64,000 nt of DNA, from NCBI RefSeq assembly GCF_030052815.1, contig NC_079502.1:37316050-37380049 (forward strand), read 5' to 3'. The notes beneath the pieces were generated by a model. The model ran no database searches. It worked only from the letters and a program-made list of their open reading frames with translations, and was not told the DNA's origin. The translations under genes and the position numbers were made by a program. The DNA comes from Hevea brasiliensis (Eukaryota; Streptophyta; Magnoliopsida; Malpighiales; Euphorbiaceae). This document shows, in pieces, positions 10,137 through 20,493 of the stretch (within the stretch, counting starts at the first letter, position 1; each line of letters starts with the position of its first letter).

Positions 10137-11942
10137 TGGCATGTACAACCAGTGTTGATTGATCAGATCAGAATGGCTGCTTAGAATGATCAGAAGTATC
10201 AGAGACTGTTGGAAGAAGTCCAGTAGGGCAAGAAACTTGAATTCTCAATAAGAGATGATGGACTATTTCTACACCAGGGCAGAATGTGTGTTCCTAATGA
10301 TGTTGATTTGAGGTAGATCATTTTAAAGGAAGCACATGTGTCTCCTTTTGCCATGCACCCTGGTGGTACAAAAATGTATAGAGGGCTAAAGGGGCATTAC
10401 TGGTGGATGGGTATGAAAAGAGATGTGGCCGAATTCGTTTCCAAATACTTAACTTATTAGCAAGTGAAGGCAGAGCACCAAGTACCAACTGGGTTATTAC
10501 ATCCACTACCAGTGCCAGAATGGAAATGGGAGAGAATAACTATGGATTTTGTGATGGGACTTCTGAGGACACAGAAAAGTCATGATGCAGTTTGGGTCAT
10601 TGTTGACAGACTGACTAAGTCTGCTCATTTTCTGCCAGTTCGAATGGACTACAGTTTAGAAAGATTGACCAAGTTATATATAGATGAGATTGTGAGACTT
10701 CATGGAGTGCCAGTATCCATCGTATCTGACAGAGATCCTAGGTTCACTTCTAGATTATGCAGTAGTCTTCAAAGAGCCCTAGGAACTAGACTGAACTTTA
10801 GTACAGCATTCCACCCACAGACAAATGGCCAATCTGAGAGGGTAATTCAGATCCTGGAGGACATGCTACGGGCTTGTGTGATTGAGTTTGAGGGCAATTG
10901 GGACACACACTTGCCTTTGATTGAGTTTGCTCACAATAATAGCTACCAATCAAGCATTGGGATGCCTCCATATGAAGCTTTGTATGGAAGAAAATGTAGA
11001 ACCCCATTGTGTTAGGATGATGTGGGCGAAAGAAAGATGATTGGACCCAAAATTGTTCAACAGACTGAAGAGAAGATCAGGGTGATCAGAGATATCCTAG
11101 GTTCACTTCTAGATTCTAGGGTAGTCTTCAGAGAGCCCTAGGAACCAGACTGAACTTCAGCACAGCATTCCACCCACAGACAGATGGCCAGTCTGAGAGG
11201 GTAATTTAGATATTAGAGGATATGCTACGGGCTTGTGTGATTGAGTTTGAAGGTAGTTGGGATACACACTTGCCTTTGATTGAGTTTGCTTATAACAATA
11301 GCTACCAATCAAGTATTGGGATGCCTCCATATGAAGCTTTGTATGGCAAGAGGTGCAAAACTCCTCTATGTTGGGATGAAGTAGGTGAAAGGAAGATGAC
11401 TGGGACAGAAATTGTTCAGCAGATAGAGGAAAAGATCAGATTGATCAGAGATTGACTCAAGGCTGCATCAGACCGTTAGAAGTCCTTTATTGATTTGAAG
11501 AGAAGAGATATTAAATATGCAGTGGGTGATAAGGTATTCCTTAAAGTTTCTCCTTGGAAAAGGATTATGATATTTGGCAGAAAGGGGAAACTGAGTCCTC
11601 GCTTTATCAGACCATATGAGGTTATGGAGAGTGGGTCCTTTGGCATATCGGTTGGCATTACCTCCAGAGCTAGAAAGGGTACACAGTGTCTTCTATGTGT
11701 CCATGTTAAGGAGGTACAGATCTAACCCATCTCCTGTACTATCAGTTGAAGAGATTGAAGTAAATCCAGACCTCTCATATGAGGAAGAACCGATACAAAT
11801 TCTGGCATATTAGGTGAAGCAGCTGAGGAATAAACAGATACACCTGGTTAAAGTGCCGTGGAACCATCATTCAGGCCAGGAAGCTACTTGGGAACGTGAA
11901 GAGGACATGAGAAGACAACACCCACAGCTGTTCAGAAACTGA
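10137..11942 (+). pseudogene. Integrase and chromodomain end of pol, element B
   Basis: The N-terminal HHCC region is readable (EAHVSPFAMHPGGTKMY, HYWWMGMKRDVAEF), but both Cys codons of the expected CLTCQ are now Tyr and a stop follows. The core keeps [19 protein letters not shown] and [14 protein letters not shown], the D, D and E positions. After a 359-bp internal duplication (10735-11452) come the C-terminal FLKVSPWKRI block, the YVSMLRRYRSNPSPV linker and a chromodomain-like tail QEATWEREEDMRRQHPQLF ending at the stop 11940-11942. The frame reads VIQ-ILEDML without interruption at 10850/10851, where C, D and F have an intron-like insert. Integrase would insert cDNA; the chromodomain would steer it to marked chromatin. 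Confidence 0.92.
10735..11452 (+). repeat. Tandem duplication of 359 bp in integrase
   Basis: The block from atcctaggttcacttctaga to ...gatcagagat occurs twice at an offset of 359 bp (10735-11093 and 11094-11452). The offset is not a multiple of three, so the duplication shifts the frame. The copies differ at many positions (aactttagtacag against aacttcagcacag), which is more than a recent slip would leave. Confidence 0.88.
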
Positions 11943-11975
11943 TGCTAGGTAAAATTTCGAGACAAAATTTATTTT

Positions 11976-11989
11976 AAGGGGGGGAGAAT
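11976..11989 (+). other. Polypurine tract of element B
   Basis: Purine run aagggggggagaat directly before the 3' LTR start TGTAACACCCC, preceded by the conserved aaatttcgagacaaaattta. Confidence 0.85.
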
Positions 11990-14660
11990 TGTAACACCCC
12001 TATGTTCGATAGTGCGTTCTACTGTTCCAGTGACCAATGTCCATCCGGACAGCTAGAATACCTAGAACTACACTTAGATATGGATGAGGAGGCATAAAAT
12101 AATGAAATACAAGAAAAGAAAATACAAGAAGAACAAAGGGAAAATAATAGCAATGAAATGTAACCAAGTTAAACGAGCCGAGAACCGTAGCGATGGGTGA
12201 CCGCACCGGGAAGTTACGGCGTGGACCGTTGACTAGCCTTGGACCGCGGGAAACGCTGAAAAATATTTTTAAGACATAATTAAAGACTTATTAAAGCATA
12301 AATATTATTAGAAATATCAAAGAAAAATTAATTAATTAGTACAAAGAAAAACGAGAAATTGAGAAAATGACAAAACTCGGTGTTACCGAAAAATCGGGAA
12401 TATAACCCGAAGTGGGCCATTTTGGTCATTTGACACCCCGAGTTGTCTTTTGACCTAAATGTCCATTAAAAATAAATGATATTACACTTGGAAAATGTCA
12501 TGAAAAATTAAATTGGTGGTACATAGTCTAAATAGCAAAAGATAGGAGTTAAATGTGGAAATTTGGAAATTTTAGAATAAAACAAATATTAAACCCTTTA
12601 CTTAGTGCTCCACTAACTCCATTAAGTGGACCATTAAGCCTATTATTGCAGAATATGCCTTCATCTTCCTCACTTTGCAAAACCAGCTGAAACTCCCTTG
12701 AAAGAAATCCTCCATGGCCGAATCTTCCAAGCTCCATGCAAGCTTGTTTAAGCCATTTTTCCCCTAAGTTCCTTCATTAACCTTGCTCCTCACCTTATAA
12801 GGAAGAGTTTGATAAAAATTTTAAGAAGTTTAGTGAGGTTTTGGTAAAGCTTCAAAAGGGGTAAGTGAGTGTTTTCAAATCTTACTTCATTAAACTTTGA
12901 ATGGTTGTTGTGGGTAGTTGTTTTGTGGAGGAATTTTTTATGTTTGATAAATTAAAGGAGGAGTACATTTCGATAGCCATGAGGACTCACCATGAACAAC
13001 TTTTTCTTGTATGTAAATAGTGGTTTGGATGACGATTTAAATGTTTAATTGTATTGAAGTTGAATTCCATGTGTAAGGTTTGAATCGTAAGCTTGAAAAG
13101 TGAAAGTGAGAATTGATGGGTATGTGTAAACTTGTGGCAGCCTCATGAAGAAGATCAAAATGTGTTGTCTCATGGTTTGGTTTATGGAATTATATTGTTG
13201 AATTATGTTGTTATGGATGGCAGCATGTATGTGTGTATAAAGGTTTGAATTTGGATATGTAAATGAGGTGCATTCATGTGTTTAATTATTGTAATTGGAC
13301 TTGGAAAATTCTGGGTTATAGTGTGCATATTGAGAATGGCTATAAGCTACCAAAATGACCAAAAATGAGTTGCTAAATGTGTTAATGTTATGGTACAAAC
13401 CAGAATAGGTGTGGAAGAGTGACTTGGCAAGCATAAGATGTGTAATTGGTAAACGATGAACAATGTGTAATAGGGCAGTGTATGTTTTAGCTTAGAACCT
13501 TAAGTGTGTGGCTCTAATTGGTATGAGACCAATTGGAGGTGAAACTAGGCACAAAATGTGCCAACTTTCATGAAGGAAGCTTACCAAAATTCTGCTTAGA
13601 AGGTGACTTGAAAAATGACTAAATCCGGATTAGTGCTTTGAAAACCTGAAAATTGACCATTTGGGCAGCAGTTAGTGTTTTGGCCATAACTCACTCAAAA
13701 CAGGTCCAATTAACCTAAAATTTTTACCATGAATAGTTGAGACATATATCTAAAATTCTTATGAAGACACCAAAGCCCAGAAATGGCCAGAACCAAGCCA
13801 AATAGCTTGCAAAAATTCAGGTCCAAAAACTGGCCAAACCAAAAGTGACCTAAAAATGACCTAAAGTTACCATTTTGGTGCATTTTGTCCAGCACTGGTA
13901 AATTGACCATATCTTGGTCTACACAACTCAGAATGACCTGAAATTTTGCCCCGCGTGCAATAAGACATAGACCTACGAGTTTTTAGTTTTGACCGAAACT
14001 CGAAAATCGAGGGAACTAGGTCACCCGGCTAGGTCAAATTAGTATACCGAAATCCGGCAAATTGCAATAAAATGCAGTATACATGAAAATGAATTTGGCA
14101 ACATGTACCAATACTAAAAGGCTACAAATGTGACATATTTGTAATATTAAAACCTAATTCACCTAGAGTGCATCGAGGGTCAACATTTTAGGTTGACTAA
14201 AGAAAATAATAGAATTCAATAAATTAATTATTGAACCTTATTTTTAAAGACAGTATAAATGTGTACTGAAACACTTCAATTTGTGTGTTTCAGTTAGCAA
14301 AGACTCAGGAAAAGGGATGGAAACACTGAGTCAAGGCTAAGAGACATTTATCAGAGGTTTGTGTACAACAGTTATTTCTTTTGACTTTTCAATTGAAATA
14401 AATTATGAGAAATTTGTATGTTATTATTTTAAATTGTGAAAAATTGTTTGAAAGGAAATTTGATGGATACTTATTGATTGAAAAGCATTGTAAATGGTTT
14501 GAAACCATAGCTATCATGTATATTAATTGAATTCCTCGCTAGCTTGTCTAGTGGGATGAATTGACTTTGAATTCCCTCTCTGGCTGAAGTGTTAAGGTGT
14601 GTGCCTGTTGAGGACGAATAGAATGAGTACTCATATTATTGCTAGCTAGCTATGTTATTT

Positions 14661-14732
14661 CTCACTAGCCATCGGCTTTTGGGATGAATTGAACTCCTCA
14701 CTAGCCATCGGCTTTTGGGATGAATTGAACTT
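14661..14732 (+). repeat. 36-bp tandem duplication in LTR
   Basis: ctcactagccatcggctttt... occurs at 14661 and again at 14697; the two copies are nearly identical. Confidence 0.9.
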
Positions 14733-14913
14733 TGGCAACATGATTAAGCTGTGTGTGTGTGATTTATTGATATTCATTGTGATATTGTGAAATGGAGATT
14801 AAATTCTTATTGACATTCACTGTCTCTTGAATTTAACTATGTTTTAAGTATCCACTACTTATATGACTTATGATTTGTGATTTAAAGTTGCATTTTGTTA
14901 ATGTTGTGCACCA

Positions 14914-14952
14914 CTGAGACATTGGCTCAGCGATAGATTTTTATTGCTATCG
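14914..14952 (+). other. Double stem-loop of the LTR (copy 3, type 2)
   Basis: SL1 CTGAG-ACATTGG-CTCAG (14914-14930) is followed by SL2 CGATAG-ATTTTTATTG-CTATCG (14931-14952). Same position after TGCACCACT as in type 1 LTRs, but with different stem bases. Confidence 0.7.
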
Positions 14953-15573
14953 TAGGTAGACAGACTGACAGGACAACAGACTAGGCTGCTAGTACTACAC
15001 TGAGAGATCATCGGGTATATTGAGTATACCATAGTTTGCATTTTGTATTGTAATGTATGTTCATTGTATGTATATATTATTCTTAGTTTTGAGTAGTTAT
15101 ATATTAAAATTGTACATTGAAGTTGTAAAATAAATTGTGAATTATTTTGGCTTGTAAAATTTGTAATATATTTCTTTTATCTTAGCCTTTGAAAACGATG
15201 GAAAAATTATTATGGATTTGAGTTGGCAAATGTTGAGAAACATATTGGGTTGATTGAATATTGGAGTTTGGGGATTGAACAAAATATAGAAAGTGCCTTT
15301 TTATAGGTTTTTGAAGATCTATTTTATTCAAAATGTAGATAGCACTCTGCCAAAATTTTTACAGAAATTATTAATTCTTCAAATATATTATCTGGTTTCA
15401 GTTCAGTTAAAAAATTTTAACACCTGTAAATAGCGCTCACCACTATAAAAAGAAGTAAGAAAAGTTTTAAAATCCCTTGTAGTGTATTTAATGGGTTATC
15501 AGTAGGCGAAGTTGGTAATTCATTAGGTATACTACGGGATCATGTTATGCCTTACGGAGGGGTAGGTGTGACA

Positions 15574-16577
15574 AGCCATACTACCATTTCTAGTTCCATG
15601 AAATCCTCAAAACCTTACCACATCCATGGCTGCCAAAAATGTGGGATGGGCATACATATGTTATTATTTAATTTCCTTGTAAATTTAAACTCAATCATAC
15701 TTCTCCAACATAAATTGAAAGAGAAAAAAAAGTTAAATCACTAACCTTTAATGGAGAGAAATTCAAACTTGCAAGAACTCTTCCTTTTGATTTCTTTTTG
15801 CTCCCAAAAGCTTTACTAAGATGAAAGAGCAAGAATTTGTGTTAACACTTAGGGTTTTTATTGAGAAAAGACTAAGGAATTCAAGCTTTAGTAAGCACGA
15901 AAATGGAGGAGGGAAGGAGGAGCATGGTGCGGCTTGTTTGGGAAGAAGAATGGCTGATGAAATTTTTCTAGAATTCTACCTCCTTTTCTCTATTTTAATG
16001 TATTTTAATTATGTTTCTTTATTTTGATTGGCCATGCATTTTAATTACCTCATGCTTACATAAGCATGAAGTAATAAATCCCATTTTCTTTTCATTTTCT
16101 TTTCTTTTCTTATCTATTTAATTTCAACTAAATTTTTAACAATATTTATTCATATTTTATGTCATATAATTTATTTACATAAATGGATAAGTTGGTCAAA
16201 AAATCATCACTGAAGACAAAATGAGCAAAATACCCTTCGTTTGGCTTAACGGGCCAAAATTATGTGTATCGATTGATTAAATTTTCCTTATATTTTCTTA
16301 ATATTTTATTGTCATTGGAATCCCAATAATTCTTCCCTGAGGTCCTAAAATTATTTCATGAAGTTTTCCCCAGGTCTATGATTGCTAACGACCTTCACCG
16401 TCACTTCCCCTTCGGGTTACTCATCACTGGGGTTTCGGCTCGTTTAACCTTAGTGTATTTCATTCCTAAAAATTTTCCTTGATTTTTATGAGTATTATTT
16501 GGTTTATTTATAACTCCTCACTCTAGTCTATTTATAATTTCAAACATTCTAGCTACCCGGACTGACATTTCAAACAT
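15574..16577 (-). repeat. Partial 3' LTR of element C
   Basis: Matches the LTR copy at about 29330-30330 (ctaccatttctagttccatg..., then ...ttcaaacattctagct). It stops about 50 bases short of the LTR's 5' terminus: after gacattt a second ttcaaaca leads straight into the PPT complement, consistent with a small deletion between the two ttcaaaca copies. The remainder beyond 15574 was displaced by element B. An open frame at 15821-16027 (plus) recurs at 29572-29778 only because both are LTR copies. Confidence 0.85.
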
Positions 16578-16591
16578 AACTCTTTCTCTCT
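16578..16591 (-). other. Polypurine tract of element C
   Basis: Minus strand AGAGAGAAAGAGTT between the pol stop and the damaged 3' LTR start. Confidence 0.7.
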
Positions 16592-18070
16592 AATAAAAAT
16601 TTCGTCCTTGAAATTTACTTGGTGCAAACAGTTGAGGAAACTGTTGCCTCATCGTCTCTTCACTTTCCTAAGTTGCCTCTTCAGTGTTGTGGTGCCTCCA
16701 AAGCACTTTCACTAGTGGAATTTGTTTATTTCTCAGTTCCTTCACTTCCCGAGCTAGGATCCATATAGGCTCTTCTGTATATGTCAAGTCCGGTTGGATT
16801 TCAATCTCTTCCATGGAGATGACATGTGAAGGGTCTGAGCGATATCTTTTTAGCATAGAAACATGGAATCCATTATGGATTTTATCTAGTTCTTATGGTA
16901 AAGCTAGCCTGTAGACTACTGGACCCACACGTTCAATGACTTCATATGGGCCAATAAACCTAGAACTTAACTTACCCTTTCTTCCAAACCTCAGTACTTT
17001 CTTCCACGGTGAGACTTTGAGAAACACTTTGTCACTAACTGCATACTCTATCTCTTTTCTCTTCAAGTCAGCATAAGATTTCTGTCTATCTAAGGCAACC
17101 TTTAAATTTGCTTTGATTATTTTTACTTTCTCCTCAGTCTGTTTCACCAGGTCTGGTCCTACCAGCTTATCTTCGCCCAATTCAGTCCAACATACAGGGG
17201 TTCTACACTTCCTCCAATACAGTGCTTCATACGGGGCCATTTCAATGCTAGCTTGGTAGCTATTATTATATGCAAATTCTGCCAGTGGGAGATATCTATC
17301 CCAGCTCCCCTCAACATAACTCCTCAGCATATCCTCTAGGATCTATTACATAATTCACATTGTTACTATCATTTCAATTAGTAAATTGTGAAAATTCAAT
17401 TAGGTTCTAGGTTTACTTGGATTACTCGTTCTGACTGTCCATTCGTCTGAGGATGAAAAGCCGTACTAAAACAGAGTTGTGTGCCCAAGGCTTCTTGCAA
17501 CTTTTTCCAAAATGTCGATATAAATCTTGGATCTCGGTCAGATATGATGGAAATTGGGATTCCATGCAGTCTAACTATCTCACTAATATACAATTCTGCT
17601 AGCTTCTCCAGTAAGTAGTCAGTCCTAACTGGCAGAAAATGTGCTGACTTTGTTAATCTGTCCACTATCACCCATACGGCATCATGCTTCTTCTGGGTGA
17701 GAGGTAGACCATTAATAAAATCCATAATGACCCGGTCCCATTTCCATTCAAGTATGCTTATAGGCTGTAGCAACCCTGATGGAACTTAATAATCTTCTTT
17801 AACTTGCTGACATGTCAAACTCTTAGTAACATAGTCAATTATATGCTCCTTCATACTAGGCCACCAATAATGAGGCTTCAAATCATTATACATTTTTGTG
17901 CTTCCCGGGTGCATAGCATAAACACTAGTGTGTGCTTCTTTCAAAATATTATTCTTCAGTTCCCCATCATCTGGTACACACACTCTTCCTCTGTAGTACG
18001 GACACCCATCCACTTTCATCTCATAATCAGTTTCCTTCCCCTCTGGAATTTTACCCACAATAGCCATCAA
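16590..18070 (-). pseudogene. Integrase and chromodomain of element C, with intron-like insert
   Basis: N-terminal zinc region (17786-18070): EAHTSVYAMHPGSTKMY is intact, but CLTC reads SLTC, losing one zinc ligand. A stop separates it from the core. The core (17396-17773) keeps [19 protein letters not shown] and [14 protein letters not shown]. The frame then meets a 74-bp GT-AG segment (17343-17416) and resumes as ILEDMLRS; a short deletion removes a few residues in VIEFEGSW. The C-terminal part has [31 protein letters not shown] and LKRYRSDPSHVI, then the chromodomain LVKVLWRHHNTEEAT, where the Trp after EAT is a TAG stop. Pol would end at 16590. Confidence 0.92.
17343..17416 (-). other. 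Intron-like insert in integrase, element C (74 bp)
   Basis: On the minus strand the exon ends GTAATCCAA, the insert begins GTAAACC and ends TAATAG, and the frame resumes ATCCTAGAGGATATG. It is A+T rich and contains an in-frame TGA if unspliced. Same boundary and length as in element D and one base shorter than in F. Confidence 0.8.
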
Positions 18071-18800
18071 TTTGTCATCGGCCTTCTGCCCATCTTGTAT
18101 CTGCTACAGCAGGTATGGCCTCACTTGTAACTCAGCCAAAATAGGTCCATCTTGAGCTAAGGACAGACGGGCATTTAGTGATCTTAAAGCTGTGATGGAC
18201 TTCTTACTCAAAGCATTAGCAACTACATTTGCCATCCCAAGATGATAATTTATCACACAATCATAGTCCTTTAGGAACTCAATCCATCGCCTCTGTCTAA
18301 GATTGAGCTCCTTCTGGGTTGGGAAATATTTTAGACTTTTATGGTCTGTATATATGTAGCATTTTTCACCATATAAATAATATCTCCATATCTTTGGTGC
18401 AAAGATAATTGCTGCTAACTCCAGGTCATGAGTAGGGTAGTTCTGTTCATGTGGCCTTAACTGCCTTGAAGCATAGGTGACCACTTTCCCCTCTTGCATC
18501 AATACACACCCTAACCCATTATGCGAGGCATCACTGTAGACCACAAAGTATTTTCCCGACACTGGCTGTGTTAACACTGGTGCTTCTATCAACATAGCCT
18601 TTAGCCTCTCAAAACTGGCTTGGCACTTGTCGTTCCAACCAAATTTCACATTCTTGTGCAACAACTTGGTCGTTGGAGCAGCTATAAGAGAGAATCCCTT
18701 CACAAATCTTCTGTAATACCCAGCTAGTCCCAAGAAACTTCTGACCTCAGTTGTATTTCTGGGAGGCTTCCATTCCATCACTGCTTCTATCTTTTTGGGA
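18071..18800 (-). pseudogene. RT C-terminus and RNase H of element C
   Basis: Continues RT after the nested solo LTRs ([37 protein letters not shown]). RNase H carries [20 protein letters not shown] and [10 protein letters not shown]; the last acidic residue of the usual VADALS block is Asn (VANALS), a G-to-A change likely to disable it. Open for about 235 codons (18104-18811, the last bases being LTR). Confidence 0.92.
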
Positions 18801-19487
18801 TCCACTGTCACACCCTACCCCTCCGTAAGGCATAACATGATCCCGTAGTATACCTAATGAATTACCAACTTCGTCTACTAATAATGTCACACCCTACCCC
18901 TCTGTAAGGCATAACATGATCCCGTAGTATACCTAATGAATTACCAACTCCGTCTACTGATAATCTATTAAATACACTACAAGGGATTTTAAAAACTTTT
19001 CTTACTTCTTTTACAGTGGTGAGCACTATTTACAGGTGTTAAAAACTTTTTTGAACTGAAGTGATAGAACTAACACATTTGAATTATTTGGAGTTTCTGT
19101 AAAAATTTTGGCAGAGTGCCATCTGTAATTTGGATAAAACAGTTCTTCAGAAAACCTGTAAAAAGCACTTCAATATATTTTCCAAATCTCAAATCCAACA
19201 TTTTTCTCAACACAACATATTTCTCAACTCAAATCTGCAGTGATTTTTCAAAGACTGAGATAAAAGAAATATAATACAATTTTTACAAGCCAAAATAACT
19301 CATAATTTACTTCACAATGTCAATGTACAATTTTAATTTACAACTGCTCAAAACCAAAACAATATGTACATACAGTGATCATACATTACCGCACAAAATA
19401 CAAAATGTGGTATACTCGTTATACCCGAAAATCTCTCGCTGGAGGTAATAGCAGCCTAGTCTGCTGCCCTGTCTGTCTGTCTACCTG

Positions 19488-19526
19488 CGACAGTAATAAA
19501 AAGCTATCGCTGAGACAATGTCTCAG
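19488..19526 (-). other. Double stem-loop of the LTR (copy 4, type 2)
   Basis: Minus strand SL1 CTGAGAC-ATT-GTCTCAG (19510-19526) with seven pairs; SL2 CGATAG...CTGTCG (19488-19509) with one G-U pair. Confidence 0.72.
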
Positions 19527-20329
19527 TGGTGCACAACATTAACCAAACACAAATTTAAATCACAATTCATAATTCAAATAAATAGTGGATATTTAAAAAC
19601 CATAGTTAAATTCAAGACAATACTGTCATAAGGAATTTAACACAATATCACAATAAATCTCAGTAATCAAAACATAGTTAAATTCAAAAGACAGTAAATG
19701 TCAATAAGAATTTAAACTTCATTTCACAAATTATCAAATCGCATAACAACACAATTTAGTCAAATAATTTAAGAATACAGTGTTGCCAATTCATTCACAA
19801 CTTAAGCCATGACACAAATTTCCGATCAATGCCGCTTTGTACACCACGACAAAGCAATGACAACCCCACTAATCGATATCAAAGAGGAAGGGAGCTAGCT
19901 ATATAATGAGTACTCATCCGATCACCTCAACTGGTAAACCAGAGAGGGAGAAAAATAAACGATCACGACTCCATAAATGGAAAAGGAAAATAAACGATCA
20001 CAACCCCATAAATGGAGAAGGAATGATATGATACTGTCATGCTAAGTGTGAACACAAAATCAATTCCAAACATTTTATTCAAATGATTCGTGAGAATCTA
20101 ATAAATTTCCAAAGTTATAATTTCATTCACAAAATGTCTCCACAATTCATAATTATCTTTAATTTCCACAAAAACCATTTACAGTGCTTTTCAATCAATA
20201 GTAACCATCAAATCATTTACAATGCTTTTCAAGCAATAAATATCCATTCAAACACATTTCCACAACTTAAAACAATAATGTACAAATAGTCATAATTCAT
20301 TTCAATTGAAAAATTCAAAAGAAATACTG

Positions 20330-20493
20330 TTGTGCACAAACACAATTTAAATCAATAACATACAATTAATCATATGAAATCTTATTCAGAGTAAAATCAG
20401 TTGAAAACTAGTTGTGCACAAACACAATTTAAATCAATAACATACAATTAATCATATGAAATCTTATTCAGAGTAAAATCAGTTGAAAACTAG
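20330..20493. repeat. Perfect 82-bp tandem duplication
   Basis: Unit begins ttgtgcacaaacacaattta at 20330 and again at 20412; no difference seen between the two units. A partial third start (ttgtgcacaaac) follows at 20494. Confidence 0.95.

Larger units (their letters stand above)
10137..15573 (+). mobile_element. Element B: Ty3/gypsy chromovirus, plus strand, 3' part only
   Basis: Integrase end of pol, PPT and a type 2 LTR on the plus strand. The left edge is cut by element A, inserted into its integrase. The right edge (GTGTGACA at 15573) abuts the 3' LTR of element C, so B is inserted there; the expected right target copy is agcca at 15574-15578. The rest of B must lie left of the window beyond A. 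Confidence 0.9.
11990..15573 (+). repeat. 3' LTR of element B (type 2, 3584 bp)
   Basis: Starts TGTAACACCCCTATG right after the PPT and ends GGGGTAGGTGTGACA. The same ends bound the solo LTRs at 18806-26410 and 18885-22878. It holds ~200-bp modules (for example from 13680 and 13914), a 36-bp tandem duplication (14661-14732) and the double stem-loop at 14914-14952. No gene is seen in it. Confidence 0.92.

Noticed and set aside
15821..16027. A 68-codon open frame repeated nearly identically at 29572-29778
   Set aside because: Both lie antisense in the two LTRs of element C. LTR copies start identical, so their similarity is not evidence of coding. No domain is recognisable.
18806..18963. Apparent tandem duplication of an LTR 3' end (79 bp repeated)
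   Set aside because: It is the real end of the outer solo LTR next to the end of the inner one; the AATAA target duplication explains it fully.
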